From Ricordea florida (lineage: Eukaryota; Cnidaria; Anthozoa; Corallimorpharia; Ricordeidae), in NCBI GenBank assembly GCA_949710005.1, contig OX453283.1, forward strand, positions 20,404,004 to 20,468,003: 64,000 nucleotides of DNA. The letters are read 5' to 3'. The notes under the pieces were generated by a model. It ran no database searches. It saw only the letters and a program-made list of their open reading frames with translations, and was not told where the DNA came from. The position numbers were made by a program, and so were the translations under genes. Below, one piece after another: positions 23,470 to 32,306 of this stretch (its first letter is position 1; each line of letters starts with the position of its first letter).

Positions 23470-23968
23470 AGTAGTATAACTGGAGGAAATTAAATACCGT
23501 TTTTTAATATAACCCGTTTCAGGCTGAAAGGAGGGTGAAAACGTTTTCGTGTATAAGTCGTTTTTCAGGATGTAAAAGCTTACACAGAAAAACGCTATTT
23601 TCGTGGCACTCAAACATTGCCGAAAAAAGGACCTTTTTTAATATAAGTCGTATTTCAACAAAGTAGTTACAAACAGGGGGTATTAGAAATATAACCCGTT
23701 TTTTTCAGTGTGGAAAGGCTCCCAAGGCAAACCTTGAGCTAGAAGCCGTTTTTCAGCATGGAAAGGCTCCTACTTACACTTGAGCTAGAAGCCGTTTTTC
23801 AGCGTGGAAAGGCTCCCAAGATAAACCTTGAGCTAGAAGCCGTTTTTCAGGGTGGAAAGGTTCAAACCGTATAAACCCTTCTAGAAGCCGTTTTTCAGCG
23901 TGGAAAGGCTCCCAAGGTAAAACAAATACGAATTGGTGTGGGAATGAATAACGCGAAGATTTTCCGAA
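23470..23968 (+). repeat. Polinton left terminal inverted repeat with internal tandem repeats
   Basis: Matches the right end (36860-37209) in inverted orientation. The outer 280 bp differ at only about five positions. At 23730-23925 a unit of 46-53 bp with core GAGCTAGAAGCCGTTTTTCAG is present about four times. The right end has essentially one copy, which explains the length difference. Confidence 0.9.
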
Positions 23969-24130
23969 AGTTAATGAGGCATTTCATACTAGAAATCTTC
24001 GGAGGCGCAACACGAACTCCAAGCTAAGATAAGAAAAAATGTCTCCCCCATGGGCGTGGGGGCTTATATGGGTGAGCGGTGATCAGAACCTTATTCGGGA
24101 AATGGGGCGCCGGGAGCTTCCACCCCTTAG

Positions 24131-24514
24131 CGAGCGTCCGGCGTAACCGCCCGCTTGCGATGCCTAGAGCGTGAAGCTGAGGCCTTTGACTTTACGTGGC
24201 GTATGAAAGGGCTGGGCTATGTTGGGCGGCGCTTCCAGAGTGTCGATTTAAAACTAATCTACCGTGAGTGCTACCTTGCTCACCAAAGGTGGGTGAAAGA
24301 GAAAACTGACGGGTGGACTATGCCCTGGGAATCCCACGAGGTCTTTATGGATCTTGTAGGCGATACTATGAGAACCTATATGCCCATTTATGAAAATGAT
24401 ATAGATGATATTATTGTCTCATTGTTTAATGGGGAAAAAACGCGCTTCCATATGCAGAAAAAAATCGTAAAAATAATGATAAATCTGCAGGAAAAGTGGT
24501 GGCATTGTGGTTAA
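24131..24514 (+). CDS. Polinton unassigned protein A, probably lacking its start
   Basis: The frame is open from 24131, but there is no in-frame ATG before recognisable protein text begins (REAEAFDFTWRMKGLGYVGR). An ATG at 24103 in another frame suggests the true beginning is shifted out of frame. Features are an aromatic, charged N-terminal half (YRECYLAHQRWVKEK) and an acidic, hydrophobic segment (YENDIDDIIVSLF). No signal peptide, membrane helix or known motif was seen. It is the first gene after the left terminal repeat. Confidence 0.45.
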   Translation, partial: RASGVTARLRCLEREAEAFDFTWRMKGLGYVGRRFQSVDLKLIYRECYLAHQRWVKEKTDGWTMPWESHEVFMDLVGDTMRTYMPIYENDIDDIIVSLFNGEKTRFHMQKKIVKIMINLQEKWWHCG

Positions 24515-24605
24515 GTCGCCTAGTGCGCTGCTATGACGTGGCGTCTCCGGGGACATCCTTTTTTGGTCAGGCAATTAGAGAGTAGCAAAAAAATAGACCG
24601 CAAAC

Positions 24606-25163
24606 ATGGAAACATTGGTCGCTGCCAGCTTGAAAAAAGAAAACTATTCCTCTACTTACCTCTCGCAGTTAAAACAGCTTGCAGCCTATTTTTTAGAAGA
24701 CCCTCCAACTTCTCCCCGACTCAATCCAAAAAACATCGAGGCGTATCTTTTATCCAGCCCTCAGCTTTGTAGGCGTGTGGTCTCAGGTGAGTTTGATCAT
24801 CTTACATGGAAACTGCCAACAGAGAGGCGAAACGAGGGCTATAGACCAAGACCAATATCAAAAAGTAAAAGGCCGGCGTTGAACAAATTGCTACTGAAAG
24901 AGTTCGGTCTGGATTTACTAGAAAGAAAATCGATAATAAATCTCGTGAATCGTCTTGTGGATAACTTGGGGCTTGTCTCCGAATGCCTACGGCTTCCCAA
25001 GATAATATGGCTACTGAAAGTGATCTTCGAACTCCGAGAGGACCCCGAAAGAGCAGCCATTTGCGACATCTCAAACATTCGCCAGTCAACTCTTCGAAAA
25101 TACGATGCTCTATGGCCCAAGCTGAAGGAATGGACATGCGGTCATCGTTCAACGTGGAAATAA
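24606..25163 (+). CDS. Polinton unassigned protein B
   Basis: 185 codons from ATG 24606, without interruption. It is mostly helical and basic with many leucines: KKENYSSTYLSQLKQLAAYF, then RPRPISKSKRPALNKLLLK, then a hydrophobic segment around PKIIWLLKVIFELRED. No domain is recognised. It ends 10 bp before the 3' end of the convergent membrane-protein gene at 25174. Confidence 0.5.
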   Translation: METLVAASLKKENYSSTYLSQLKQLAAYFLEDPPTSPRLNPKNIEAYLLSSPQLCRRVVSGEFDHLTWKLPTERRNEGYRPRPISKSKRPALNKLLLKEFGLDLLERKSIINLVNRLVDNLGLVSECLRLPKIIWLLKVIFELREDPERAAICDISNIRQSTLRKYDALWPKLKEWTCGHRSTWK

Positions 25164-25173
25164 AACCCTCCAC

Positions 25174-25773
25174 TCAAGCGAGTTTTTCACGCATCTCTGC
25201 GACCAGTTGCCCGCGAATCTCGTTCCGCAGCTTTGTCAGATCGAGGGCCTCGTTTTTTGTCACAGCTTTTTGTTTAATCTCGCGCTTGAGTGTTTCATAT
25301 TTTTCAACCTCAGAGAGAATGAGTTGAAATTCTGTAGCGCTGATTTGGTTATCCTGCACGGCTTTCGAGACCAGGTTGTTGATGGTACTCAACTTCGTCT
25401 CACCAATCGCGACGGTTCGCTCATGCTTGGAGATTTTTCCAGGGATACATTTACTGGCCCGGACCATTGTGGCTGACACAATTCCGAAGAGACCTCCAAT
25501 AGCACCCAGCGGAATCCCGACGACAATCCCAATGCCGGTGAAAGAGGTAGCTAGCCCTGAAGCCGAGAGTATAACGCTCAGACTCCCAGCGGTTAAGGCT
25601 ACCCCGTTTAGAATTGTCAGAGAGCGGGTATATTTTTTCCGAACCTCATCGTAGTGGGCGATACTGTTTTTTAGGGCGGTCTGAATGTCACAAATCTTTT
25701 GAAGTCGAAACGACTGCCCCCCATCATTGTCAGGGGCGGTGGGAACTTTTGGGTACAAACAATCAGATTCCAT
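25174..25773 (-). CDS. Polinton membrane protein with glycine-rich hairpin
   Basis: 199 codons, uninterrupted. Residues about 55-100 form two hydrophobic glycine-rich segments (LNGVALTAGSLSVILSASGL and IGIVVGIPLGAIGGLFGIV) that could be a membrane hairpin. The C-terminal half looks like a coiled coil (LILSEVEKYETLKREIKQK, LRNEIRGQLVAEMREKLA). TATATA lies 4 bp before the start codon. In Polintons and related viruses such proteins could act in virion assembly or membrane penetration, but that is inference. Confidence 0.6.
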   Translation of the reverse strand: MESDCLYPKVPTAPDNDGGQSFRLQKICDIQTALKNSIAHYDEVRKKYTRSLTILNGVALTAGSLSVILSASGLATSFTGIGIVVGIPLGAIGGLFGIVSATMVRASKCIPGKISKHERTVAIGETKLSTINNLVSKAVQDNQISATEFQLILSEVEKYETLKREIKQKAVTKNEALDLTKLRNEIRGQLVAEMREKLA

Positions 25774-25776
25774 GCC

Positions 25777-25784
25777 CTATATAC
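25777..25784 (-). promoter_or_regulatory. TATATA motif before the 25773 gene
   Basis: TATATA at 25778-25783 lies 4 bp upstream of the minus-strand ATG at 25773. Similar motifs sit just before other genes of this element. Confidence 0.45.
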
Positions 25785-25983
25785 AGAGTTCTAACAAAAC
25801 TTCAACCTTGGTCGACGGGACCGTCCAAACTCGAAAGAGATTTCTTTTTGTGGGGTCGAGGGGGAGATATAAGGGCCACCCATGCCACACCGATGGCCCT
25901 TGTAGTTTCAAACGCTCGACCTTCGCCAGCAGATAGGAGGGCTTGCCCCCCTCATACGATTTGTTGGGGTCCACCAAATCGCA

Positions 25984-26427
25984 TTAGACTGAAACAGAGG
26001 GTGGCCCCCATTTTATAGGAACGAGAATCATACTGCTCGGGACTTCGGTTATTCCAAACAAGTCGGCTAGCTCTTTGTCTAGGATCACCTGTTTTTTCGA
26101 AAAGAAATACACTCCAGTAGCGGTTATCCTAAGTTCACAAGTGTCCGCGGGGACTTCCTTTGCATACCCTGAGACGAAAGCCTGTTGGGGAGAGTAGAGG
26201 TTGTACTCGCCCTTTGGAATGGTGACCAAAATAGCATTTTTCGGCTTACTGGTGAGAATACTGGACAGTTGTAATAAATCGAGCACGCGATATATATTCA
26301 CCGTTTTAGGTACTGTGAGCGTTATTTCAGGGATCTTCACGGTTCGAGCTGCGACACTCGAGAGCTCACCATCGACCGGAGGGTGAAGTTCATTCACACC
26401 CTCGCTTGCTGCTATGCTGAGCAACAT
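25984..26427 (-). CDS. Polinton unassigned beta-rich protein (possible minor structural protein)
   Basis: 147 codons, uninterrupted, from ATG 26427-26425. It has no charged clusters or membrane helix. The composition is rich in V, T, P and alternating hydrophobics (ITLTVPKTVNIYRVLDLLQL, ILVTIPKGEYNLYSP, CELRITATGVYFFSKKQV), which suggests beta structure. It shares a 27-bp divergent promoter region with the gene at 26455. A minor capsid or penton-like role is conceivable; no family match was recognised. Confidence 0.5.
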   Translation of the reverse strand: MLLSIAASEGVNELHPPVDGELSSVAARTVKIPEITLTVPKTVNIYRVLDLLQLSSILTSKPKNAILVTIPKGEYNLYSPQQAFVSGYAKEVPADTCELRITATGVYFFSKKQVILDKELADLFGITEVPSSMILVPIKWGPPSVSV

Positions 26428-26454
26428 TTTATTTTACCTGCGTATATATACACC
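26428..26454. promoter_or_regulatory. 27-bp divergent promoter region
   Basis: Only 27 bp separate the ATGs of the minus-strand gene (26427) and the plus-strand gene (26455). The gap holds TATATATA at 26443-26450, 4 bp from the plus-strand ATG, and an ATTTTATTTTA stretch on the other side. Confidence 0.5.
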
Positions 26455-27807
26455 ATGGAACAATCCCACGAAATCGATCTTTGGTCTGTTATAAAAGCAG
26501 CGTTTCCAAAAAAGACCGTAGAACATTTCGGTAAAACCTTAGAAAAAATTAAATTTCCTAAACAGAGCAATTTTCCACAAGCTCTCCTTCTCCGCAGCCC
26601 GTACAAATACCCCATGCCGGCCGTTCCGTTCGCTGAAACGGGGTCTGAAATCACACCGCTGCTTCAAGAGCTCGAGATCTTTGTTGACCCTAAAATCTCT
26701 TTCAAAGCAGGAGTCCGTGACATCTGGAAGGAAACGAATATTACACATCGCTCGGCAAAGGAGGCTCATCGCTGGCTTTCTTCTCCAACGTACGAATATT
26801 GGCCTCAACAGCTGAACTTCGCCATATGGTGCGCAACTGCGGGGTGTGGGGTGTCTATTACCGATCCGGGAAATAAAACCTTCCCACCTATAGTTCAGGG
26901 GCTGCTTCGCTTCCACATATACTTCACCGTCCGCCGTATCCTATTCGAGCTCGGCTGCCCTCTCCCCGAAGACAAGGCGTTCCAAAAAACAAACAACCCA
27001 CTTCGCAAGTCCGCCTTTGAAAGCCTATGCATCGGGCTGCCTAGAGCCCCGGACTTTCGCTGGAAGGGTGGTCGAAACAACGGCCTTGGAGACGTGTTCG
27101 TGGATTATCCAGTCGAAGGGCCTAGGAACGAGTACGTCATCCGACGCTAGGACACCGAAGCAAACACATGGCCTGATAGCCTGAATCTCTTCTCAGACGA
27201 GGGCGGGAAAAAGAATCAAGGAAATCTATTGGCATTTATCCGAAATGATGCCCACGGCGGAGTGCGATACAGCTGGTTTTCACCAAAAAAGGGTGAAGGT
27301 CTGACGGAGGCAGGCATGGGTCGTCTCAATCGTAGTATCGAGGCTTTAGTTTATTGTGTTCTTGGCTCGCAAGTCAAAACCCGTTCTACTATCGCGGGGG
27401 CAAGCAGCAGCGCTGTTGAGACTCGCCAAATGTTCAGACAACTTGTAGAGGAGACAATTATAGTGAATGACATCTCCACCGGCATCCAGAACTATCAAAG
27501 GGCCTTATCCGACGCCCGAGCGCAGCTGAATCTGGCTGTCGCCCCAGGGCTCTGGTTGCTCCCCAGCCGCCTGGTCATCAATTCAGAAAGCGTTCTCGGG
27601 TACAACAACGAGCTCCAGAAAGCGACCAGTGATATGACTTTCGGGGTCAATCCTAACGTAAACGAGAGGACACATAAGCGCATGCCCGTTGCACCGAAAA
27701 TAAAGGCCCCCGTTGCGCCGAAAATAAGAACGCCAGGTCCATTGTCCCGAAAACAACGCCGAAAACTAAAGCCCCCGTCGCGCTGTCCGCGCACGAGAGA
27801 AATCTAG
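26455..27807 (+). pseudogene. Polinton conserved protein C with in-frame TAG
   Basis: ATG 26455 opens a frame of about 450 codons interrupted by one TAG at 27148-27150; the same frame continues to 27807. The first part has LLLRSPYKYPMPAVPF, a basic conserved block with KAGVRDIWKETNITHRSA and a tryptophan- and cysteine-rich WPQQLNFAIWCATAGCGVSI. The second part has helical and proline/lysine-rich segments ending in VAPKI repeats. I recall similar proteins in cnidarian Polinton-like elements but know no biochemical function; a structural role is possible. The N-terminal 231 codons are intact. Confidence 0.55.
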
Positions 27808-27813
27808 CTGCAG

Positions 27814-28782
27814 TCACTGTTGTGGCTTCTTATAGCGCTCAACGAGAAACACGACCACGGCTACGATCAAGAGCCAGGCGTTTTTGGCTAAGAAACCAAC
27901 AACTTCTCCAGCCGTGCGGAATAGGAACGAGACAATAGCTCCAATGGCCCCAGGAAGGAGGTCTCCAGTCTTTTTTTCGATGGCCTTCAACCCCCGCCCT
28001 ACCCCCTGCGCTATGCCGGCGAGCCCTCGCTGTAAAGCCCCCAAGATAACCCCAATGACCGTCCCAGCTGCGACGAGAACCCCCAGGACCCCTACTCCGT
28101 ATTTCTCGAAAATAGCCCGAACGTGGTCCCGCAGAGACATTCGCTCCTCAATGGCTTCGCTTTCCCGCTCGAGTTCTTGAATCTCTTCCTCGCGCGCCGC
28201 AATCCGCGTCTCAGCGGCACGCCTATCTTCCGGTGAAGTATCGGGAGCGTCTCTTATCTCCTTGTCCTGTCGGTTTTGCTGCTCGAGCTCCTGAGTTCTG
28301 GCGTTATTCCGTTCCAAGATCTTGTCCGTGGATGGGCCTAGACGTTCTTTCAATTCTTTAGAGAAGTTCTTCGTTAAACTTCCATCCAAGGTTTTCAGTG
28401 GGCGCCACGTCGCGTTTTCGTCCAACCCATCACGAATCATAGTATGACCATCATCGCGCACGCCGATCTCGACTCCGTTAAGGTAGGGAAACTCGCTCTC
28501 CACCTCGAGTTTCGCATCTTCCAGCATTCTTTGTAGAATTGGCTTCCCAGTAACAGGGTTGGTCACCATCTTCGTTTTTGGTCGTGCCCCCTCGATTGTT
28601 TCTGCTGTGGCAGGCTCTCGTGGTGGGCCTCTCGATCTTAAGTTATACATCCCGATTTGCTCGTTACCTTTAGGTAACGTGGGAAATGGGTTACTAGTTT
28701 CTCCAGCTTCAGCACCGGCGGGCTCGTCCGGGTCGTCATCGGGGGGTATCAAAGGGGTCATCTCATCAGGGTTGATATCCAT
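27814..28782 (-). CDS. Polinton proline-rich membrane protein
   Basis: 322 codons, uninterrupted. The N-terminal 45 residues are acidic and proline-rich (PLIPPDDDPDEPAGAEAG). Residues about 150-215 are a strongly charged coiled coil (EEEIQELERESEAIEERM). At the C-terminus are hydrophobic segments VGVLGVLVAAGTVIGVILGA, then GAIGAIVSFLFRTAGEVV and AWLLIVAVVVFLVERYKK. It resembles a virion membrane or membrane-penetration protein in layout. It ends 6 bp from the end of the convergent gene. Start codon 28782-28780; divergent from the capsid gene. Confidence 0.6.
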   Translation of the reverse strand: MDINPDEMTPLIPPDDDPDEPAGAEAGETSNPFPTLPKGNEQIGMYNLRSRGPPREPATAETIEGARPKTKMVTNPVTGKPILQRMLEDAKLEVESEFPYLNGVEIGVRDDGHTMIRDGLDENATWRPLKTLDGSLTKNFSKELKERLGPSTDKILERNNARTQELEQQNRQDKEIRDAPDTSPEDRRAAETRIAAREEEIQELERESEAIEERMSLRDHVRAIFEKYGVGVLGVLVAAGTVIGVILGALQRGLAGIAQGVGRGLKAIEKKTGDLLPGAIGAIVSFLFRTAGEVVGFLAKNAWLLIVAVVVFLVERYKKPQQ

Positions 28783-28816
28783 TTTTGTTTTTGCCTATAC
28801 ATACAAGACAAGTAAA
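28783..28816. promoter_or_regulatory. 34-bp divergent promoter region
   Basis: Separates the starts of the membrane protein (minus, 28782) and the capsid protein (plus, 28817). It contains CCTATACATAC, a weaker form of the TATATA motif, and a T-rich tract. Confidence 0.4.
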
Positions 28817-30038
28817 ATGGCGTACATCTCCAAGAAGCTTGACCTGCGGGAGGAGCCGCGCGCTCTCATGGCCGCAAAAGGAAAACGCGTAACCCACCGG
28901 TTGACTTTTAACCCAAGCTCGGCGATCCACAGAGACTCTTTACGTTGACATTCCCAGACTTCCAGTTGACACCGTCCTAGTCCCAGACACCCTAGCCCTT
29001 GTGGGCGAGGTGGCGCTAGGCGGATCGACTAAGCACGCCAACAATCGCGTTGTCAACAACCTGGGGCGCTGTTTGATTCGGCGAAGGATCGTCAAAATGG
29101 GCGATAAAACTTTAGAGGACCTGGAGCGGGCCAACCTTGTTGGAGTGTTCTCCGATCTGTGGCTTCCCACCGAAGAGCGAGCTAAATGTATCGAGCAAGG
29201 GATCCAGACAACCGTGGTCAAGAAAATCCGCTCAGAGGCCGGAGACAAGGGCGATTTGCTGGGGGACCTAGCAATTGCCGAGGCCTTCCCAAAGTATCGG
29301 CTCCCACTTGATTTTGAACTCCTTCGCACCCACGGCGTTCTCCATACGGTGAGTCTTCCGCCAATTCGGTCGGAACTCACACTCGCCAGTGCCAAAGATG
29401 TCATCGTAAGCTCGGACATGAACAAGATTGGGAGCTACACACTAAAAAACATCGAAATGGTGTATCAGGTGATCGAGTCCCCCGGTTACGTGCAGCACGT
29501 CCCGAGCGTGGTTCTTTACAACCACATCTCACACTACAAAGTGATCTCCTTTGCGAAGGCCACCGAGACAATTCTCACGGACAACATCCCCGTGCAACTC
29601 AAAAGCTTTGTGGGTGTCCTGTTCCTGTTCGTCAACCAGTTCCCGGCGGGAGCACGAAACAGCGAAGCCTTTCCGAATCCGGGTGTGACAAAGGTTGAGT
29701 TCGACCTCAACGGCATCCCCAACATGCTTTACCCCAGCGGCATGCTCCCCGCAGATATTTGGGAGACGGCGCGAGCTGGCGCAGAATGGATGGTGCACCC
29801 ACTCTCGGCGGTGGTCAGCCCTATGGGGTTCTTCAATGACAAATATGGGATCTTCATCAATCTCCGCACGGCACGCGACCACCTCGTGCACGGCAACGGA
29901 CAATCAGCCCTCGGTCCGGGAAAAAATCTTCAGTTTCGGATCTATCGAAAGCCCGGCGGTAGTGGGCATGGCAACTGCCACGTCTTCCTCCTGGGCGATG
30001 CAGCATTCGACCTTGGAAGTCAAGTCGCCTACTATTAA
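28817..30038 (+). pseudogene. Probable Polinton major capsid protein, one frameshift
   Basis: ATG 28817 starts a short frame (MAYISKKLDLREEPRA...). A single-base shift near 28930 moves the rest to the frame that ends at 30038, about 407 codons in all. Readable features include RVVNNLGRCLIRRRIVKMG, KKIRSEAGDKGDLLGDLAIA, a beta-rich middle and GGSGHGNCHVFLLGDAAFD near the end. From memory this layout matches capsid proteins of cnidarian Polinton-like elements with the double jelly-roll fold; that is not shown by the sequence alone. The packaging ATPase follows 17 bp downstream, as in other elements of this type. Confidence 0.55.
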
Positions 30039-30044
30039 TCGTTG

Positions 30045-30055
30045 TCCTATATACG
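30045..30055 (+). promoter_or_regulatory. TATATA motif before the ATPase gene
   Basis: TATATA at 30048-30053 ends 2 bp before ATG 30056. It follows the capsid gene stop by only 9 bp. The very short distance would give an almost leaderless transcript if used as a promoter. Confidence 0.45.
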
Positions 30056-30703
30056 ATGGATTGTCTTACCGATTTGATACCCAGCCATCTGCTTATCGTT
30101 GGCCCAACGGCGTCCGGGAAGTCGAGACTGGTCGTCAAAGCTCTCCGCGGTCCTTTTCGTGGGAAGTTCCACGTCGTGTGTTTTATTTGCCCCACCTACG
30201 CTCACAACCAAACATATCGGGGATTTGCCCGGAAGGACCCCGGCTTCGTCGCCCTGGTGCCAGCGAACTCAGGCGGTGAAATTGAGAAGTGCCTCCGGTT
30301 GGCGGTCGCGGTCTTCGAAGGTCGTGGCCAGGTGTTGCTTATTCTGGACGACTGCGCCGCGAGTGAAGACGTAAAAAGACATCGCAGCGCTTTGATCGAG
30401 CTGGCTTTCTCTGGCAGGCACAAGAATTCTTCAGTATGGCTTTTGACCCAACAATACACGAGCGTGGCAAAAGCGTTCCGGGAGAATGTGGCAGCGACGT
30501 TGACGTTTTACAGCCCGAGCGAGCTAGATGGAAAAATCCTTTGGGAAAACTACGGGATGGGGAATTCGAAGGAGGAACGCCAAGAAATGCTATCAGCCCT
30601 CAAGGAGCATCCGTACGCCAGACTTTGCTTCCGTCTTCGTCACCCATTTGATATCGTGTTTGAAATCCCAGCCCCCAGCAAAATTGTTTCGGCATATATA
30701 TAG
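30056..30703 (+). CDS. Polinton DNA-packaging ATPase (A32/FtsK-HerA type)
   Basis: 215 codons, uninterrupted. Walker A is LLIVGPTASGKSRLV (residues about 12-26) and Walker B is LLILDDCAAS (about 98-107). A later WLLTQQYTSVAKAFREN segment fits the usual motif after Walker B. In the family this ATPase drives the genome into the preformed capsid. Length is normal for Polinton ATPases. It sits between the capsid gene and the small-protein cluster, all on the plus strand. Confidence 0.85.
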   Translation: MDCLTDLIPSHLLIVGPTASGKSRLVVKALRGPFRGKFHVVCFICPTYAHNQTYRGFARKDPGFVALVPANSGGEIEKCLRLAVAVFEGRGQVLLILDDCAASEDVKRHRSALIELAFSGRHKNSSVWLLTQQYTSVAKAFRENVAATLTFYSPSELDGKILWENYGMGNSKEERQEMLSALKEHPYARLCFRLRHPFDIVFEIPAPSKIVSAYI

Positions 30704-30705
30704 TC
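30690..30705 (+). promoter_or_regulatory. TATATATA motif before the 30706 gene
   Basis: TATATATA at 30695-30702, inside the end of the ATPase gene and 3 bp before ATG 30706. Confidence 0.45.
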
Positions 30706-31239
30706 ATGGATGAAATTATCCGCGAAGAAGGGATATGTCCCAGCGAGCCTCCCGTAGACGTCCGGGACGAACGGGAGGCACTGGCTATTCTGGCAGCCTC
30801 CGGTAATACCAAGGAGTACTTGGGTAAGGAGCTGCCTCTGGGGGACGTCCACAAGCTCTCGAGCAAGGAGGTTGCTTCGCTCCATCTTCGTTACCAGGTG
30901 ACCCTCGGAAAGCAGGTCGAGCACAGTCTCTCTAGCGGGGTTTTGAAGGTCGCGTGCAAGGCGGTAGGGCGTGTGTTGGGAGCAGTAGGGAAAAAACTGG
31001 ATTCCGAGCAGGCACTGTTAAAAGACCTTCAGCAGGATGCTCTGATTCGACGTGAGTTGAGCTACGGAGCTGGCTGGATCGCTGTCAACGGAGGTCGATT
31101 GGTGGCGCTAGTGGCTGCACTGGCTCATGTAGGTTGCCACACAGAGTCTTCGACGGCCGCAGGCCCAGACGCAAGCGCCCCTGTGGACGACATTGTGGAT
31201 CGCTATGGGCCCGCTGGATATTTTTTGGTGTTTGTATAG
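30706..31239 (+). CDS. Polinton unassigned protein D
   Basis: 177 codons, uninterrupted. The N-terminus is acidic (MDEIIREEGICPSEPP). A helical middle (SLSSGVLKVACKAVGRVLGA) is followed by a hydrophobic stretch WIAVNGGRLVALVAALAHVG that could be a membrane or virion-associated helix. The C-terminus is short and hydrophobic (YGPAGYFLVFV). No family is recognised. TATATATA precedes the start. Confidence 0.5.
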   Translation: MDEIIREEGICPSEPPVDVRDEREALAILAASGNTKEYLGKELPLGDVHKLSSKEVASLHLRYQVTLGKQVEHSLSSGVLKVACKAVGRVLGAVGKKLDSEQALLKDLQQDALIRRELSYGAGWIAVNGGRLVALVAALAHVGCHTESSTAAGPDASAPVDDIVDRYGPAGYFLVFV

Positions 31240-31262
31240 TATACGAGCCCTGTCTGAAAGTG

Positions 31263-31591
31263 ATGGAAGAAGAAGATCGTATTACAGCGCCGGCCTCTCC
31301 CGTAGCTCCGAATAAGCAGAAGGATCCTAAGAAGGTCGCGGCTGGCCGAGCCCTCGCGGCTAGGAACAAAGAAGCTCGACAAGCTCTGGCTCGAGAGCGG
31401 GCTCGCGAGAGTCCGTCCAGCCACGACGAACCACACCGAGCTACGACAAGCTGGAATGGGGGCTCCTGATTGCCGCAGGGAGCCTCTTTGCCAGTCTGTA
31501 TAGTCTGTATCTAGCGCATCTCAATCGCAGGGAGCCGCAGCAGCCGAAGCGTACTCACCCACCCCCCGAGCCTCCTCGTACAATTATGGAA
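31263..31591 (+). pseudogene. Polinton small basic protein with membrane helix, frameshifted
   Basis: ATG 31263 opens a lysine/arginine-rich frame (KDPKKVAAGRALAARNKEAR) that ends at 31469. From about 31442 another frame carries a hydrophobic helix (WGLLIAAGSLFASLYSLYLA) and a proline-rich tail ending at 31591. The two parts look like one small membrane-anchored basic protein broken by a single frameshift around 31435-31445. It could be a virion DNA-binding or core protein; no family is known. TATAGTATA lies upstream at about 31236. Confidence 0.45.
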
Positions 31592-31620
31592 TAGATTTTG
31601 TATTGTATAGACGCTTTTCC

Positions 31621-31836
31621 ATGGACAACAAAGTCGTAAACACTGTTGTCGAAGCGGCAACTCTGACAGGCATTGCTGCAGGTATTGGTTGGGTAGGGAA
31701 AAAAGTTCTCAAAACGCCTGTGACCTCGGACCCTTCCGTATCTATTGAAAACTACGCGAAGTGGGTTGCAGTTTTAACTGGAGCCGTCGCCGCCAGACAA
31801 TACTTAATTGATAAAAAGATCATTCCTTCCGAGTAG
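31621..31836 (+). CDS. Polinton small membrane protein
   Basis: 71 codons from ATG 31621. It carries two hydrophobic segments (ATLTGIAAGIGWVGKKVL and YAKWVAVLTGAVAARQYLI) and a short polar tail. The layout suggests a two-helix membrane protein. GTATAG lies about 10 bp upstream. Its stop is 2 bp before the next start, so the two genes may be expressed together. Confidence 0.5.
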   Translation: MDNKVVNTVVEAATLTGIAAGIGWVGKKVLKTPVTSDPSVSIENYAKWVAVLTGAVAARQYLIDKKIIPSE

Positions 31837-31838
31837 AG

Positions 31839-32270
31839 ATGGCAACCATAGCGTTGATGATTGGTGGGGCTATCCTGAACGCTACGGCCTTCGTAGGTGG
31901 GTCGTATCTCGCTCGGGCGATTTCCGGGAAGGGGCCCGATGCAATGGCGGCGGAACAGAAGCGCCACGACAAAGCCTTGGAGAAGTACCAGGCTGACTGG
32001 GCTGCCTGGCAGAAAAGCCACGAGAAGCTGGCTGATTGGGAAGCAGAGCAGGATTGCCTGCGAAATCGCGCTGACCAAGACACAGCCGCAACGAACCGCG
32101 CTCTCGACCTGTACGTTAAAACCCATACTCGTCCCACAGGGGTTGATGACCACGACGCCCCACAATGGAGGAACTATTACCGACCTTCGAGAGACCAGCA
32201 AACTGGTGAACTAGCCTATATAGGCGGTGGGATGCTCGCCATTGGATATGCTGCTAGTCGATTGTTGTGA
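31839..32270 (+). CDS. Polinton small protein with N-terminal membrane helix and coiled coil
   Basis: 143 codons, uninterrupted, beginning 2 bp after the stop of the preceding gene. N-terminal residues are hydrophobic (MATIALMIGGAILNATAFVG). A charged, tryptophan-containing helix follows (EKYQADWAAWQKSHEKLADW), and a second hydrophobic segment lies at the end (LAYIGGGMLAIGYAASRLL). No family is recognised. Confidence 0.5.
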   Translation: MATIALMIGGAILNATAFVGGSYLARAISGKGPDAMAAEQKRHDKALEKYQADWAAWQKSHEKLADWEAEQDCLRNRADQDTAATNRALDLYVKTHTRPTGVDDHDAPQWRNYYRPSRDQQTGELAYIGGGMLAIGYAASRLL

Positions 32271-32306
32271 GGCCCGGCGACTTTTTTCGTGGTGTTGCTA
32301 TAGCCC

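Noticed and set aside
23470-23968. CRISPR-like spaced repeats in the Polinton end
   Set aside because: The units are tandem with related spacers in a eukaryotic transposon terminus; no unique spacers and no cas genes.
28559-28948. Plus-strand frame of 129 codons
   Set aside because: Mostly antisense to the Polinton membrane protein; only the part from ATG 28817 is kept, as the start of the capsid gene.
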